Assembly (NCBI GenBank): GCA_032622095.1
Contig: CP136065.1
Coordinates: forward strand, 211,648,151 to 211,712,150
Direction of reading: 5' to 3'
DNA length: 64,000 nucleotides
Origin: Siphonodentalium dalli
Lineage: Eukaryota; Mollusca; Scaphopoda; Gadilida; Siphonodentaliidae
Part shown: positions 54,701-63,550 of the stretch, one piece after another
Layout of the letters: every line of letters starts with the position of its first letter
How positions within the stretch are numbered: position 1 is the first letter of the stretch
Position numbers and translations under genes: made by a program
Notes under the pieces: generated by a model
Databases searched by the model: none
Told to the model about the DNA's origin: nothing
The model's input: the letters and a program-made list of their open reading frames with translations, nothing else

Positions 54701-57700
54701 TGCTGTTCAGAGACGAGGACGTGCTGTCGCAACATCCCCTGGATTTGGCAGCGTTTGATGCGTGTCCGAGTTCGCCATGCTCATCCGAGAGTGCCTTCCA
54801 TGAGGGTCATTTCGGATGGGTCAGTCCTTCGGTCTTAGGATAACAATTGCACACAATTTTGCATGCATTACCAGCACGATACTAACAGCACAGAAAAAGG
54901 AAGAACAAACATCGCCATTCTCTTGCTTCCTCCATTCACATGGAGCCTCCGCTGGAGTCGGTTGCGGGACATGCCTCCTCCTTATTGGTCGCGGCCTCCT
55001 GAACCATCCGCAGAGTAGTACGCCTGTCTTCCACAACCGAAGGACTGGATGGGGCCCACATATCAAGAACAAAAACCAACGTGTGACGATTTTTCCTCTG
55101 CCAACTCGATACAGCCTGTACGGCAGGCTCAGGGTCTGTTAGTGGTCATGCCTCCTCTATTTGTAGTCGCGGCTTCCACAACCTTCGCCGAGACGGTCAA
55201 CAATGGATTTTCCTCTGCCAACTCGGTACAGTCTGCGCTGCAGGCTCGGAGTCCGTTGGTGGTCATGCCTCCTCTATTTGTAGTCGCGGCTTTCACAACC
55301 TTCGCAGAGACAGGAAACAATGAATTTTCCTCTGTCCACTCGGTACAGCATGCGCTGCAGGCTCGGAATCTGTTGGTGGTCATGCCTCCTCTATTTGTAG
55401 TCGCGGCTTCCACAACCTTCTCAGAGATGGGCAACAATGAATTTTCCTGTCAACTCGGTACAGCCTGCGCTGCAGGCTCGGAATCTGTTGGTGGTCATGC
55501 CTCCTCTATTTGTAGTCGCGGCGTCCACAACCTTCGCAGCGACGAGCAGCGATGGAGGTTCTGCAGCATCTACCGCTGGTTCTGTCTCAGTCCATCCAGG
55601 TTCATGCTGTCACGGCACATAGCGGTTTTTCCGAACCCTTTCTTGCCTTGGCTACCTCATTGTGCCTAGTCGCCGACAAGTGGCATTCATTCGACTGAGT
55701 GTTTTGTACAATATTACCTTCGTTCTTTGTACTTTGAGGTTTCCTCTATCAGTCTGCTTTCTGCCATATCGCATTGCTCTGGCTATGTGCCGCATTCAGG
55801 AACTGCTCCTGAATAAGTTTCTTTTGCCTCCATTCTCACCTCCGTTCTTATCCCGTCGGGGTATTCCAGGTGTTGTTGAGACCTGTCTTTATAGTTTTGG
55901 GCCTTCTAATCTGTTAGATTTTTATTCAACAATTAGGCCACTTTTATGAGACAAACCTAGACGTATTATGGACTTGATCGTGTGTGTGAACCTGATAAAT
56001 TAGTATGCGGGTGCTATATCTCACAGGGGACTTTGGCGCTCTACTCACTTAGCCGAACATATCATGAATATCGACCGTTCAGCTCCATAGACACTATCGT
56101 CTGGAATACGCTCATTTTCAATTTTACTTCTAGATTTGGGATGTATCTTTCAGTGACCACCTAACACCATAGGATTTCATCATATAGCTTATCAGCATTT
56201 CATTGGTGTCTAGGCGCCATGTATGTAGTCCATTTTGTTATCGTATTTGTCACAGCACCGACTTTGAACCAAGAATATTTTCCTATTCTATGTTATCACT
56301 CGGGCCGAGTGTTTAACATCACTTGGCAGGCGTGATTCTAATTCTAATCCGATTTAGCGATCTCCGATTCTCACCTTTGCGACATTTCACAATTATTGCC
56401 GCATGCCCATCGGTGCTTGAGCATACCAGGTGGCGGGTTATCACAGTTTTTGCAACTTTCTGCTAACCTACGGTATGGGTTCCCTATACCACCACCTGAC
56501 GAACGATATTAATCTAAGTTCCACATTTATTTTGAAACCATGCAGGCCGGTTCATTGCATCACAGATTGGCCGTATGATCAGACAGTGTTCCATTAGCGG
56601 TATTAGTTCCTCTCCTTGGTTGACCGTACACTTCAATTTCCAGTTACTTGGCTTGGTGTACCAGAGGCAGGCAATCTTTCCATCTTGGTCCCCTCCCTTA
56701 TGTGTATGTTTTTTCTTTCCATGGACATGATTTCCAGTGCTCAACTCAGTCATGTTTTCCTGGTGTATCCCTGGTCCCCCCATTGGTCTGGGCCCAACAG
56801 TTTCTCATATCTCCCCTGGGTCTCTCGGTCGGGCTCCAAATACTGTCAAGTCAGTCATACCGCACTGAGCATTGCCTCATTTTGTGAGATCCATTCTGAG
56901 TATTGATTCCGCTTTTCTGGCGGGGGGTGGGGTGGGGGTGTCATAACCGTGTTTTCCCCTCGGTGCCCCTTTTGCATGTATTGTGGGCCAGTCAACATCC
57001 TCTGGATGTCGTGCTAGTGCTGCTTCATCCTCTAAGGAAGGGGGGGGGGGGGGTAGGTTCCTTTATCCTATTAGGTACATGAATGAATGAGTTATCTCCC
57101 TTGCCTATGACCAATGTTTATCCTGGACACCTTCACCCTGTGATCATTACTAGTAGGGCACATGAAGTACGTGGTGTTTCCTTTTAGGAGGCTCAGTTGT
57201 TTTTGAGTTTATCTGAACTATTACATATGAGACACAATGATCTATTTTTTGGCACATGTCTACCAAGAAATCTTTTTGGTACAGGATGCAGGTCTTTTCT
57301 GCTTCAGCAGGTGGGTTTCATGGACATAGTCGGATTATCTGCCTCGTGGCCTCCTCCTCTTCAAGAATTATAATTATAACCATTAGTTTAAGTGTCCAAG
57401 ATATATTTGACAGAGATATAATATTTTTTTACCCAAAATATGTATCTCTTATAATAAATATCTTGGACACTGAACACAGCAAGGGCCCTCCCAGTTGGGA
57501 TCAACATTCCCGCCCCGCGCACTCGGTCAAACGCATCAAACACACAGGCAGAAGAAATTAAAATGAATGAGGTCTTACCTTTCAATCGCTTTTATAGCGA
57601 AAGGACTCGCACGATTGGTCCAAAGATATAATCGCCATTAATTGGCATTTGACAAGTGCGCGTACTCGAGATATTGCGTACCGATTTTTAAAACGACTTC

Positions 57701-60700
57701 TTCTAGAATTTTGCAAGCAAGAAATATATAACCATTAGTTTCAGTGTCCAAGATATTTATTATAGGAGATACATATTTTGGGTAAAAAATATTATTTTCT
57801 GAACAAATGATAGGACATCCCGATCATTTTATGACGATTTTCAAGTCCTCTCGTTCAGTTTATATAAAATAGGAATAAACAAGGCAATTTGTGAAAATAT
57901 TTATTGTCATAAATGGCGAATTTCTTTGGAAATGCATAATATAAATAAACATTTGTCTCGCTCTCCCATGACATAATTTTCGGTATCCACTAAAAAGTGC
58001 TTTATATCCTCATTAGAGCACACTCTAAACTAATGTTTTTTTCCATCTTTTCAGACAACTACGACCAGTTTGTCTTGGTGCCTGTATTTTTTGGCTCAGT
58101 ACCCTGAAATCCAAGCTAAAGCACGTCAAGAGATTGAGTCAGTGATGGGCACTGGTGAAGGTAGAGATACAGTCACTGCTGAACATCTTGAGTCACTGAA
58201 ATATCTTATGTGTGTTATAAGAGAAACCTTGAGGTGAGAATTCTAATAATTGATCTTATGTGTGTTATAAGAGAAACCTTGAGGTGAGAATACTAATAAT
58301 TGATCTTATGTGTGTTATAAGAGAAACCTTGAGGTGAGAATTCTAATAATTGGTCTTATGTGTGTTATAAGAGAAACCTTGAGGTGAGAATACTAATAAT
58401 TGATCTTATGTGTGTTATAAGAGAAACCTTGAGGTGAGAATTATAATAATTGGTCTTATGTGTGTTATAAGAGAAACCTTGAGGTGAGAATACTAATAAT
58501 TGATCTTATGTGTGTTATAAGAGAAACCTTGAGGTGAGAATACTAATAATTGATCTTATGTGTTATAAGAGAAACCTTGAGGTGAGAATACTAATAATTG
58601 ATCTTATGTGTGTTATAAGAGAAACCTTGAGGTGAGAACACTAATAATACTAATACTAATAATACTAATAATACTAATACTAATAATAATTGGTCTTTAT
58701 CAATAGAGATGGGCCGATACTGGTGTTATCGGTAACGCCGATACCGATAAATTACGTTTTGTTATCGGCAGATACCGATACCGATATATTATACAGACCT
58801 GTATATATCCCAATAATATGAATACAATTTAAGTAAACTGAAACATCCGTGTATACTGTGTAAGGATATATATCGGCGGATGTCGACATAGAAATCGGGG
58901 ACGACACGTAGCCTACAAGTATATATACATTGTGAACATGGTAAGTATACTGGACATTACTAGTAAGTGAATTCCCGACGGTAAGTATATACTTGGGGAA
59001 CGATGGCATGAATTCAGGATTGCCCACGGAAATAATTATGTTTAAAGTTTGGGCTGCACGCGGCATCAATGTCAGAATATTGTGCACGCATAAATTAAAA
59101 ATCTTTCGAGTTAATGGCAGTCTTTATTGACGATCAAAGAACTTCCGCATACACATTGGAATCTGGACAAACATTTTGTCATATATACATTGAAAATAAA
59201 TTCCAATTCAGTCGTCAGAAATAAATGCTACAAATAAAAACACGGAGTCTTGCGTGGCTAAATTGTCCGTGAATGATATCAATCAGTGTTGAGTGAAAGC
59301 TCGCTTTGTTCTAAGCCGCCAGCACGTAATGTTGTATACATCAAGTATTTTTCATGTCGCAAATCAACTGGATCTCGAGATACTCATGTTAAATTATATT
59401 TCAACCGGGAGCAATAGAATGGTTGTTCTATTTGGACATGGAGATTAAAGCAATAGTGCAGGTTGTAATCGCATCTTTGCAATAATGTAAATATATTTTT
59501 TCAATATATACAGAAAGAAATGATTGTGCAAGGGAAGTGCTATCCTTCTGCAATGGCACAATACCATATCAACAAACCCATTAACAGACGTGTCGTTCTG
59601 TGTTTATTACATGTCCCCCATCCTAGAATGCATGCATTACAAAATAAAGTACAAAATCACTGGTGCTCACCTATTTCGATGCAATATTGTTCGTTTGGTG
59701 ATTTTTGGTGTGGCCCGTTTTTTAAGTGGTTTGTTGGTGATTTTTCCAAGAAAAAGTGGTTGGTGAACGAAAAATGTTGAGTTTATATAATCTACTCGTT
59801 TGTAACAAAATGTATACCATCGTTTGGAAACCTGATGAGGCTATATTCTCACTGAAGTTCATCTAAATATGTCAGCAACTGCATCATTTATACCTTCTGC
59901 ATCACCGGATTTCGATTCAGAAAAGTAAAATATCTCAATGTAGGTTAATTTATCCATAATAAGGACAATTATCTGGGTTTGAAATTTGTTCCATTTTCTT
60001 CAGTGTTATTTAACCTGTCTATCTCGTGCGATCTTTCAGTTTTTTTCAGCATGAAATTCATGTTTTGAGCTAAGATTTGTGGGTACCATGATGTTCCGAT
60101 TCATTGGCCTGTATGCTCAGTCATTTGGCGCTGAAAAATGATGTGTTCCGTTCGTTGGCAAAGAAATCGTTCAGCATTTGCAAGTGATTTTGCATGTGTA
60201 ATCAATGATAAACAGATTTTCAATAATGTTCAACTGCTTGCACAATATTCTCTGTTGGAATTTCCAGATGTTCAACCACTTGCACGATATTCTCTGTTGG
60301 AATTTAAAGGCCCACTTAATTTTCGATCCCCCAGATTACTTTATATAAAATATATGCCATATTATATACCATTTGAAAGAGGAAGCTCCAAAACATTGTA
60401 TTATCAACTTATCCGGTGTAAAAAACTGTGGACTACTTGTTTTTGTTGAGTTGCGATTGCATTTTGTCATCAAGATTGAAGTAAAAATCAGTATTATTTT
60501 CAATGCAGGGGGAATAACTCTATATATTCATTGAAAAAGTTTTGAATTCTGTTGCATTCTGGATGCAAGAGGGGGGAAGTCTTCAGCAGTTTTCTATTTC
60601 TCTGTGGGCATCTCTGAGACACAGATGTTTCAAATAGTGATGAATTATAGTATTTTAATCATATTTTATGGCATAGATTGTTATTAAAACCGTATATCAA

Positions 60701-61787
60701 GTCACTATAAAAAAAATAATCAAGAGACTCGAAAATTAATTGGGCCTTTAAACTCTCAATATCAAATTATAATTACTAATGACATAGCATTACACTTAAT
60801 TTACTTGTCATATCTGTTATGGCTCATATTTTTAGAGTAAAGAACTCATCAGTGGTGTGAGTTTAGATAAATTTAATGTTGTTGTTGTAACTGGCATCCA
60901 GAAAGATGGACTCTATCTTGAATTCTGTTTGTGGCCATAGTTCTCAGTACAACAGAGATATAATTTAAATTAATTTTCAATATATAGATCTTAGTACTGG
61001 TCACGAGAGGCCAATTGGAAATGCTAATTTTGGTCAATATGTATTCCTCTTTCTGATTATTTGACTTGGCTTGAGAGAAGTTATTCATCAATTTTGTAAA
61101 ATTAACTTAGTTAGAAAGGGCAGACATAGACAGAACACAACGCACATCTTAATCGAGAATCATTTATCGAATGAGTTGCAGATGATGCATGGATAAATTT
61201 TGCGAAAGAGTAGCTCGAGCGAAATATAAATATGTGACAGCCGCAATTAATTTGAAAAAGATTTAAGATTACGATGCAAGTTGTGTTCTGTATTTATTAT
61301 ATGCAATTGTGACAGATAAGTTCAATCGATGACTGTCACCTTCATTGATACGATAGCTATCTCTATTGTGAATAACCAGTAATGATCGGGGCATCACACG
61401 AAGCAGATCATTGATGTATTGTATGTCAACAAAAATAGTTTTGGCTTGTATTCCACTAGAGGTATACAATACTATGTATTCAATGGATGGGATTCAATTG
61501 AATACATGTACCTCACATCAATGGGTGTGGAATAAAATTGTTTAGGTACCATTTGGTAATTTTTCCTGCTACCCATTAAGAATATTACAGTTTCAAAGAT
61601 AGAAGTTCAAGTCGGAGTATCAATATTTCCCGTTCTCAAATTGACCTACAATGTCAGTGACACTCAATTTTAGGTTTCAAACTACATTAGCAGTTATGGT
61701 GAGAATCAGTACCAGAGACGAAACATTTGGAGGATACTTCATACCCAAAGGGACAGAGATCTATTTGTCAATGAGCAATATTCACAA
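33640..61787 (+). CDS. Cytochrome P450 gene, 10 exons seen, 3' end outside window
   Basis: This is a microsomal haem-thiolate mono-oxygenase that would use NADPH-P450 reductase at the ER membrane; the substrate cannot be told. Ten exons join in consistent phase into about 411 codons, where a full P450 has about 500. Features in order: membrane anchor at residues 19-38, IPGERG hinge, a helix-C-like HSAQRKL stretch, LPYFSYLPTPGN before helix G/H, I-helix GGHETT near 312, ETLR (the K-helix ExxR) at about 369-372, and GGYFIPKGT. The FxxGxRxCxG haem-cysteine exon is not in the window, so it must lie to the right if the gene is intact. The I-helix and K-helix recall CYP4- or CYP46-like enzymes, but I do not assign a family. 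Introns are unusually rich in satellites and transposons. Confidence 0.94.
33880..34026. mobile_element. Tc1/mariner-like MITE, family C, copy 3 (right inner arm deleted)
   Basis: CAGTAATGCTCTAAATAAAT to GGCATTACTG. It lies in P450 intron 1. The host sequence GGACATTCTATATGCTATA appears on both sides, a flank duplication much longer than TA. Confidence 0.8.
35771..37190 (+). repeat. 158-bp satellite, about nine units
   Basis: Units start near 35777, 35935, 36095, 36255, 36413, 36571, 36727, 36886 and 37044. Each holds TCTGTCTCGGTCTGTCCCAG, TATTGGGACAGGAAATATCA and TGTTTGTCTCGGTCTGTACC. The open frames on both strands are a by-product of the unit. Confidence 0.95.
37205..37572 (+). repeat. 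~70-bp satellite, five units
   Basis: Units hold CAGCGGGTAGTTTTACTCAG and ACTGGGACAGGAGCGAGACA at 70-71 bp spacing. The GGGACAGG.GCGAGAC words echo, inverted, the GTCTCG and CTGTCCC words of the adjacent 158-bp satellite and the element's right end. Confidence 0.93.
38148..38240. mobile_element. Tc1/mariner-like MITE, family C, right half only
   Basis: GCAAGCCATATTTCTGACTA through GGGCATTAATG-TA matches the right arm of the family. Confidence 0.7.
38293..38660. mobile_element. TTAA MITE family I, copy 3
   Basis: It begins TTAACCCTTTCTGTACTAAA and ends AGAAAGGAAGAAAGGGTCAA, the right TTAA having changed to TCAA. A hAT-like element starts four bases later. Confidence 0.72.
38857..39050. mobile_element. 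Tc1/mariner-like palindromic MITE, family C, copy 4
   Basis: TA-CAGTAATGCCCTAATTAA at the left is inverted at the right; palindromic apart from a short central asymmetry. Confidence 0.85.
39555..39989. mobile_element. Family D MITE, copy 3
   Basis: Ends TGACCCGCCATATCAAATCC are inverted at the right and both sides are flanked by CAAAT. Hairpins lie at 39604-39672 and 39872-39940. Confidence 0.83.
40311..40405. repeat. Short inverted repeat (ATAAGGATTAACTGT)
   Basis: ATAAGGATTAACTGT is inverted as ACAGTTAATCCTTAT about 60 bp later. It may be a very small MITE. The rest of 40090-40810 holds nothing recognised. Confidence 0.6.
40813..40898 (+). CDS. P450 exon 2
   Basis: 86 bp read IPGERGNLLLGIFAKAMDKT then KVSASIWD. 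The proline/glycine hinge follows the anchor directly. The acceptor is TTTCAG and the donor GTGAGT, leaving in phase 2. Confidence 0.9.
40984..41230 (-). repeat. Terminal fragment of the large ~160-bp-unit repeat
   Basis: TAGCTCAACTTGATAAAGTC starts it and a reversed unit with GACTGCCATCTTGGATTTCA follows. It gives the other terminus of the family, TAGCTCAACTT, inverse to the terminus at 15402. Confidence 0.65.
41926..42072 (+). CDS. P450 exon 3
   Basis: 147 bp read MWEKLNFPDVYRVHGILGSP, GVVIANAEDFKYVTVTNNKY, then FPKPQATY. This is the beta-1 sheet and helix B region. It enters in phase 2 and leaves in phase 2. Confidence 0.92.
42566..44505 (+). repeat. Satellite of alternating 31- and 34-bp units in P450 intron 3
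   Basis: Several dozen units read TTATTTACATAACTAAAGC then TACCAGCATC, with or without an extra ATC that makes the longer form. Divergence is highest at the left edge. Confidence 0.95.
44586..44692 (+). CDS. P450 exon 4
   Basis: 107 bp read ALIAVIGNGLVTLNDEEHSA then QRKLCMGAFKYPVLK. This corresponds to helix C, where P450s usually have a basic residue contacting haem propionate (QRK here). It enters in phase 2 and leaves in phase 1. Confidence 0.92.
44970..45079 (+). CDS. P450 exon 5
   Basis: 110 bp read LAVKFNLHTGILTDLWSTAV then KKGQNEIQIERDITRA. This is the helix D/E region. It enters in phase 1 and leaves in phase 0 at GTAAGT. Confidence 0.92.
45765..47215 (-). repeat. Large ~160-bp-unit repeat element, reversed copy in P450 intron 5
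   Basis: This is the reverse of the 15395 family: units carry ATGGCCGCCAGCAGCCATCT and CATCACCAAACTTCATATGG. It ends CCAAGTTGAGCTACAGAGTC, close to the left end of the family. Its right end is about 30 bp from exon 6. Confidence 0.75.
47244..47340 (+). CDS. P450 exon 6
   Basis: 97 bp read TLDIIADTAFDEKTSLLLNP then DSPLAEVFHNII. The D-x-I-x-x-T-A-F pattern is typical of helix E in animal P450s. It enters in phase 0 and leaves in phase 1. Confidence 0.92.
48071..48521. mobile_element. TTAA-flanked MITE, family L, copy 1 (AGGTACTCAATCC ends)
   Basis: Ends are TTAA-AGGTACTCAATCC and GGATTGAGTACCT-TTAA. The interior is partly palindromic and has a GTT run near the right end. The right TTAA is shared with the next element. 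Confidence 0.85.
48518..48918 (-). mobile_element. TTAA-flanked MITE, family A, copy 4
   Basis: Same structure as copy 3, in reverse orientation, with hairpins at 48671-48739 and 48820-48888. Its left TTAA is also the right TTAA of the family L element. Confidence 0.87.
49657..49759. mobile_element. Tc1/mariner-like MITE, family C, right half only
   Basis: It retains GAGAGCTTTCTGATGAATG through GGGCATTACTG-TA. The left half is missing. The intron sequence 48919-49650 and 49760-50587 holds no other recognised feature. Confidence 0.75.
50588..51063. mobile_element. TTAA-flanked MITE, family L, copy 2
   Basis: Same ends as copy 1, with clear long inverted arms around GGTCCTATATTACTATTTCT and its inverse. 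Confidence 0.85.
51430..51564 (+). CDS. P450 exon 7
   Basis: 135 bp read QHLLPYFSYLPTPGNIQFKK, HKRTLDKLVTDMITKKLETL, then KNIE. The acceptor that keeps phase is GTAGAG at 51424-51429; the AG two bases earlier would shift the frame. It leaves in phase 1 at GTAATT, where a family G MITE begins almost at once. Confidence 0.9.
51570..51737. mobile_element. TTAA MITE family G, copy 3, abutting the exon 7 donor
   Basis: The left end TTACCCTTCAATGATGGGAG and right end CAGTCATGGAAGGGTGAA are decayed forms of family G ends. It has one hairpin at 51619-51687. The element starts five bases into the intron. Confidence 0.75.
52485..52585. mobile_element. TTAA MITE family I, right-half fragment beside exon 8
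   Basis: GATGAACTTATTACCTTAAC through CATTTGGTAAGGAAATCG resembles the right half of family I. It ends about 15 bp before the exon 8 acceptor and so lies in the polypyrimidine/branch-point zone. Confidence 0.6.
52601..52719 (+). CDS. P450 exon 8 (I-helix)
   Basis: 119 bp read DETKVDNLMTMLLLAEEEGQ then RLTMDQVHTNVITFMFGGHE. GGHE with TT from exon 9 makes the oxygen-binding I-helix motif. It leaves in phase 0 at a weak GTATTG donor. Confidence 0.93.
52723..52854. mobile_element. Tc1/mariner-like MITE, family C, truncated, beside the exon 8 donor
   Basis: It begins TTGTAATGCCCTAATTAATC three bases into the intron and has lost its right terminus. Its end forms CCTG-GTAAGT, a consensus 5' splice site. 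Confidence 0.82.
52860..54060. other. P450 intron 8 sequence without a recognised feature
   Basis: Several frames of 60-100 codons occur on both strands but show no domain, repeat or splice-supported exon that I recognise. Confidence 0.45.
54060..56900 (+). repeat. GC-richer block with 117-bp in-frame tandem units, possible decayed retroelement
   Basis: Base composition is clearly richer in G and C than the surroundings. A 117-bp (39-codon) unit containing GGTCATGCCTCCTCTATTTG and GTAGTCGCGGC repeats at about 55139, 55256, 55373 and 55487. Diverged relatives lie at 54170 and 54955. The peptide motif VGGHASS.. recurs in one frame and MPPLFVVAASTTFAE in another. No reverse transcriptase, integrase or capsid motif is recognised. 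Confidence 0.55.
57370..57795. repeat. Inverted repeat pair (CAGTGTCCAAGATATTTATT)
   Basis: 57415-57475 and 57728-57795 are inverse copies, each with GATACATATTTTGGGTAAAA. A third partial copy, CCATTAGTTTAAGTGTCCAA, lies at 57378. It may mark the ends of a small element. Confidence 0.6.
58055..58233 (+). CDS. P450 exon 9 (end of I-helix to K-helix ETLR)
   Basis: 179 bp read TTTTSLSWCLYFLAQYPEIQ, AKARQEIESVMGTGEGRDTV, then TAEHLESLKYLMCVIRETL. It enters in phase 0 and leaves in phase 2 at GTGAGA. The terminal 33 bp recur in tandem downstream, so the true donor could in principle be any of nine. Confidence 0.93.
58203..58640 (+). repeat. Nine tandem copies of a 50-bp unit spanning exon 9 end and donor
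   Basis: The unit runs ATCTTATGTGTGTTATAAGA then GAAACCTTGAGGTGAGAA and CTAATAATTG. Copies start near 58203, 58253, 58303, 58353, 58403, 58453, 58503, 58553 and 58599; the eighth is four bases short. Each repeats the LMCVIRETL codons and a GTGAGA donor. An AAT/ACT-rich run follows to 58690. Confidence 0.93.
58704..58800. mobile_element. hAT-like left end (TAGAGATGGGCCGATAC)
   Basis: The terminus TAGAGATGGGCCGATACTGG, followed by repeated CCGATA/TATCGG motifs, resembles many hAT element ends. I could not find a matching right end or duplication, so its extent is unknown. The rest of intron 9 (58800-61673) has no recognised gene. Confidence 0.45.
60225..60306. repeat. Short tandem duplication (39-bp period)
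   Basis: Two copies of a unit containing ATATTCTCTGTTGGAATTT lie next to each other. Confidence 0.7.
61674..61787 (+). CDS. P450 exon 10
   Basis: 114 bp read FQTTLAVMVRISTRDETFGG then YFIPKGTEIYLSMSNIH. It enters in phase 2, rebuilding R of ETLR, and leaves in phase 2 at GTATGT. The G-G-Y-x-I-P-K-G-T pattern is the usual beta-sheet after the K-helix. Confidence 0.92.
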
Positions 61788-62413
61788 GTATGTATGTGTG
61801 GTGACAAAATGATTGTTAAAATGTTTGTACCCAAGGGGACAGAGTTATACTGGGAAATGTTTTGGCACAAGATGAGTGTAAAGTAAACAAAATTTATAAT
61901 CTGAATATTAAAATCGAGCAGAAATTCCAACAAAAACTGTGGTAAAAAAAAGGACAGCCAGAACCCAAATTTGAATTGGACCTATATTTTGTTGTGAATT
62001 GCGTTTCATTGAGTTCAGTAGGACTAAAATTATTATCGAGAGACAAAAGATTAATGAACAGAGAGACAGATGTACAGAAAGATCAAAAACATAATACATC
62101 CTGTTTTTTTAAACTGCCTTAGAAAAAGGTTAATACACATCCCTATAATATTAAATAATTTAGACTGGCTACACAAGTATGGCTATCCATCTAACATACC
62201 AGGGTTTATGCTTGGAGTTGAGGGAATGGTATCCCCCTCCCCCATAGCTGCTGGGGGGAAATCTTGCCCAATTCAACCAACTGTGTATTTCTAGTGCGTG
62301 TATAAAATCACAATTTATTTCAATGTCCGAGTTCATTAAACTAATGAAAACATTTTAAAGATTCAAATATTCCTTGTCAACCCTCACCGGCTTACATCTG
62401 ATCCACATAATCA

Positions 62414-62866
62414 TTAAAGGTACTCAATCCGATTTGACGGTCCCCATATCATCAGATTACCGTACAACAACAACAACAACATTTTTGGAAATGCCGCTTC
62501 AGTTATCTGAATCTATTAATTGCCCAAAAATAATGCTAACTACAGTCAACTATAGTATAAAATTGCCCAAAACCTGTTATTTATCAACGTTTTGTTCAAC
62601 GAAATTTTGTCGGTTGTCAAATATCTGACACCAAAAAGCCACTGGATTTTAGAGTTATCAATCTTCATCCGCTATCGTGTCAGATATGTTCTTCTCGTCG
62701 ACAGTTTACTGGGCCACTTATAATTAAAATAATAGATTTCAAATATCGATATCTGATCACTCCTAGCTTTGATGGGTGGGTTCCTCGACTCGAATCAAAT
62801 ATTTTTTACCCCCGAAGCCAAGGAAATTGTAATTTGCCAGCGTTAATTCGGATTGAGTACCTTTAA
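62414..62866. mobile_element. TTAA-flanked MITE, family L, copy 3
   Basis: Ends are TTAA-AGGTACTCAATCC and GGATTGAGTACCT-TTAA, with a CAA run near the left end. Its right 40 bp are included in the downstream duplication. Confidence 0.85.
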
Positions 62867-63276
62867 TCAGCACAAATCGGAATATTAACACGTGTAATAT
62901 GACAACATAATCACCACTTAAACAGACAGAATACAACAAGTGGCACCTATCTATATCCACTTTGATATCTCTCAGATATAAGCCAATATAACAGGGATGC
63001 AAGTATCCTTGCAGGGAATTATTTTTCAGTAAAATTGTTGATTGTTAAAATTGTACAAGTGTTAGCTGGAAAATAAAATTATCTTTATTTATAATTCCCT
63101 GTTGACATAGGTTTTGTTCAGTGGGAGATACACAGGTGATGTATGCATTAAAGGACGGATGGCCTTCGTTATAGGTTATAATTTAGAAATAAGAGTTACC
63201 AAATTATGAAAATTTCCTCAAGAATATACTAATAATATAGTGTAATAATAGTATGAATGCAATATTATCTACAAAA
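62826..63276 (+). repeat. ~450-bp direct duplication, first copy
   Basis: It matches 63551-64000 almost base for base at an offset of about 724 bp. It starts inside the family L element. The spacer 63277-63550 is unique and contains AATGAGCGCTATACTGG, a SINE-like tail motif. Confidence 0.9.
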
Positions 63277-63550
63277 CACACTTTGTGCGAGCTGAGCCTT
63301 TGTTTATGTACAGCACGTAAGAAGTGAGCGATAAGCAAAACACTCAAAACCTTGGCGATTATTTTAGGAGAGTAATTCTTGATGACTCAGTCAACACTAG
63401 AATCTTGAGTGGCGAGGATTAATGAGCGCTATACTGGTATGTTGTAAACAATTCGGTGGCCCTTTCTAACCAAAGTTCTTTAGTGGGGTCTCCCCGGTCT
63501 TGAGTGTTTTGCTTATCACATTCTCTTTACATACCATTTGTTTACATAAC

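Noticed and set aside
57030-57055. Poly-G run near 57040 and poly-C run near 11262 as functional quadruplex sites
   Set aside because: They are simple homopolymers with no further structure and are prone to assembly error.
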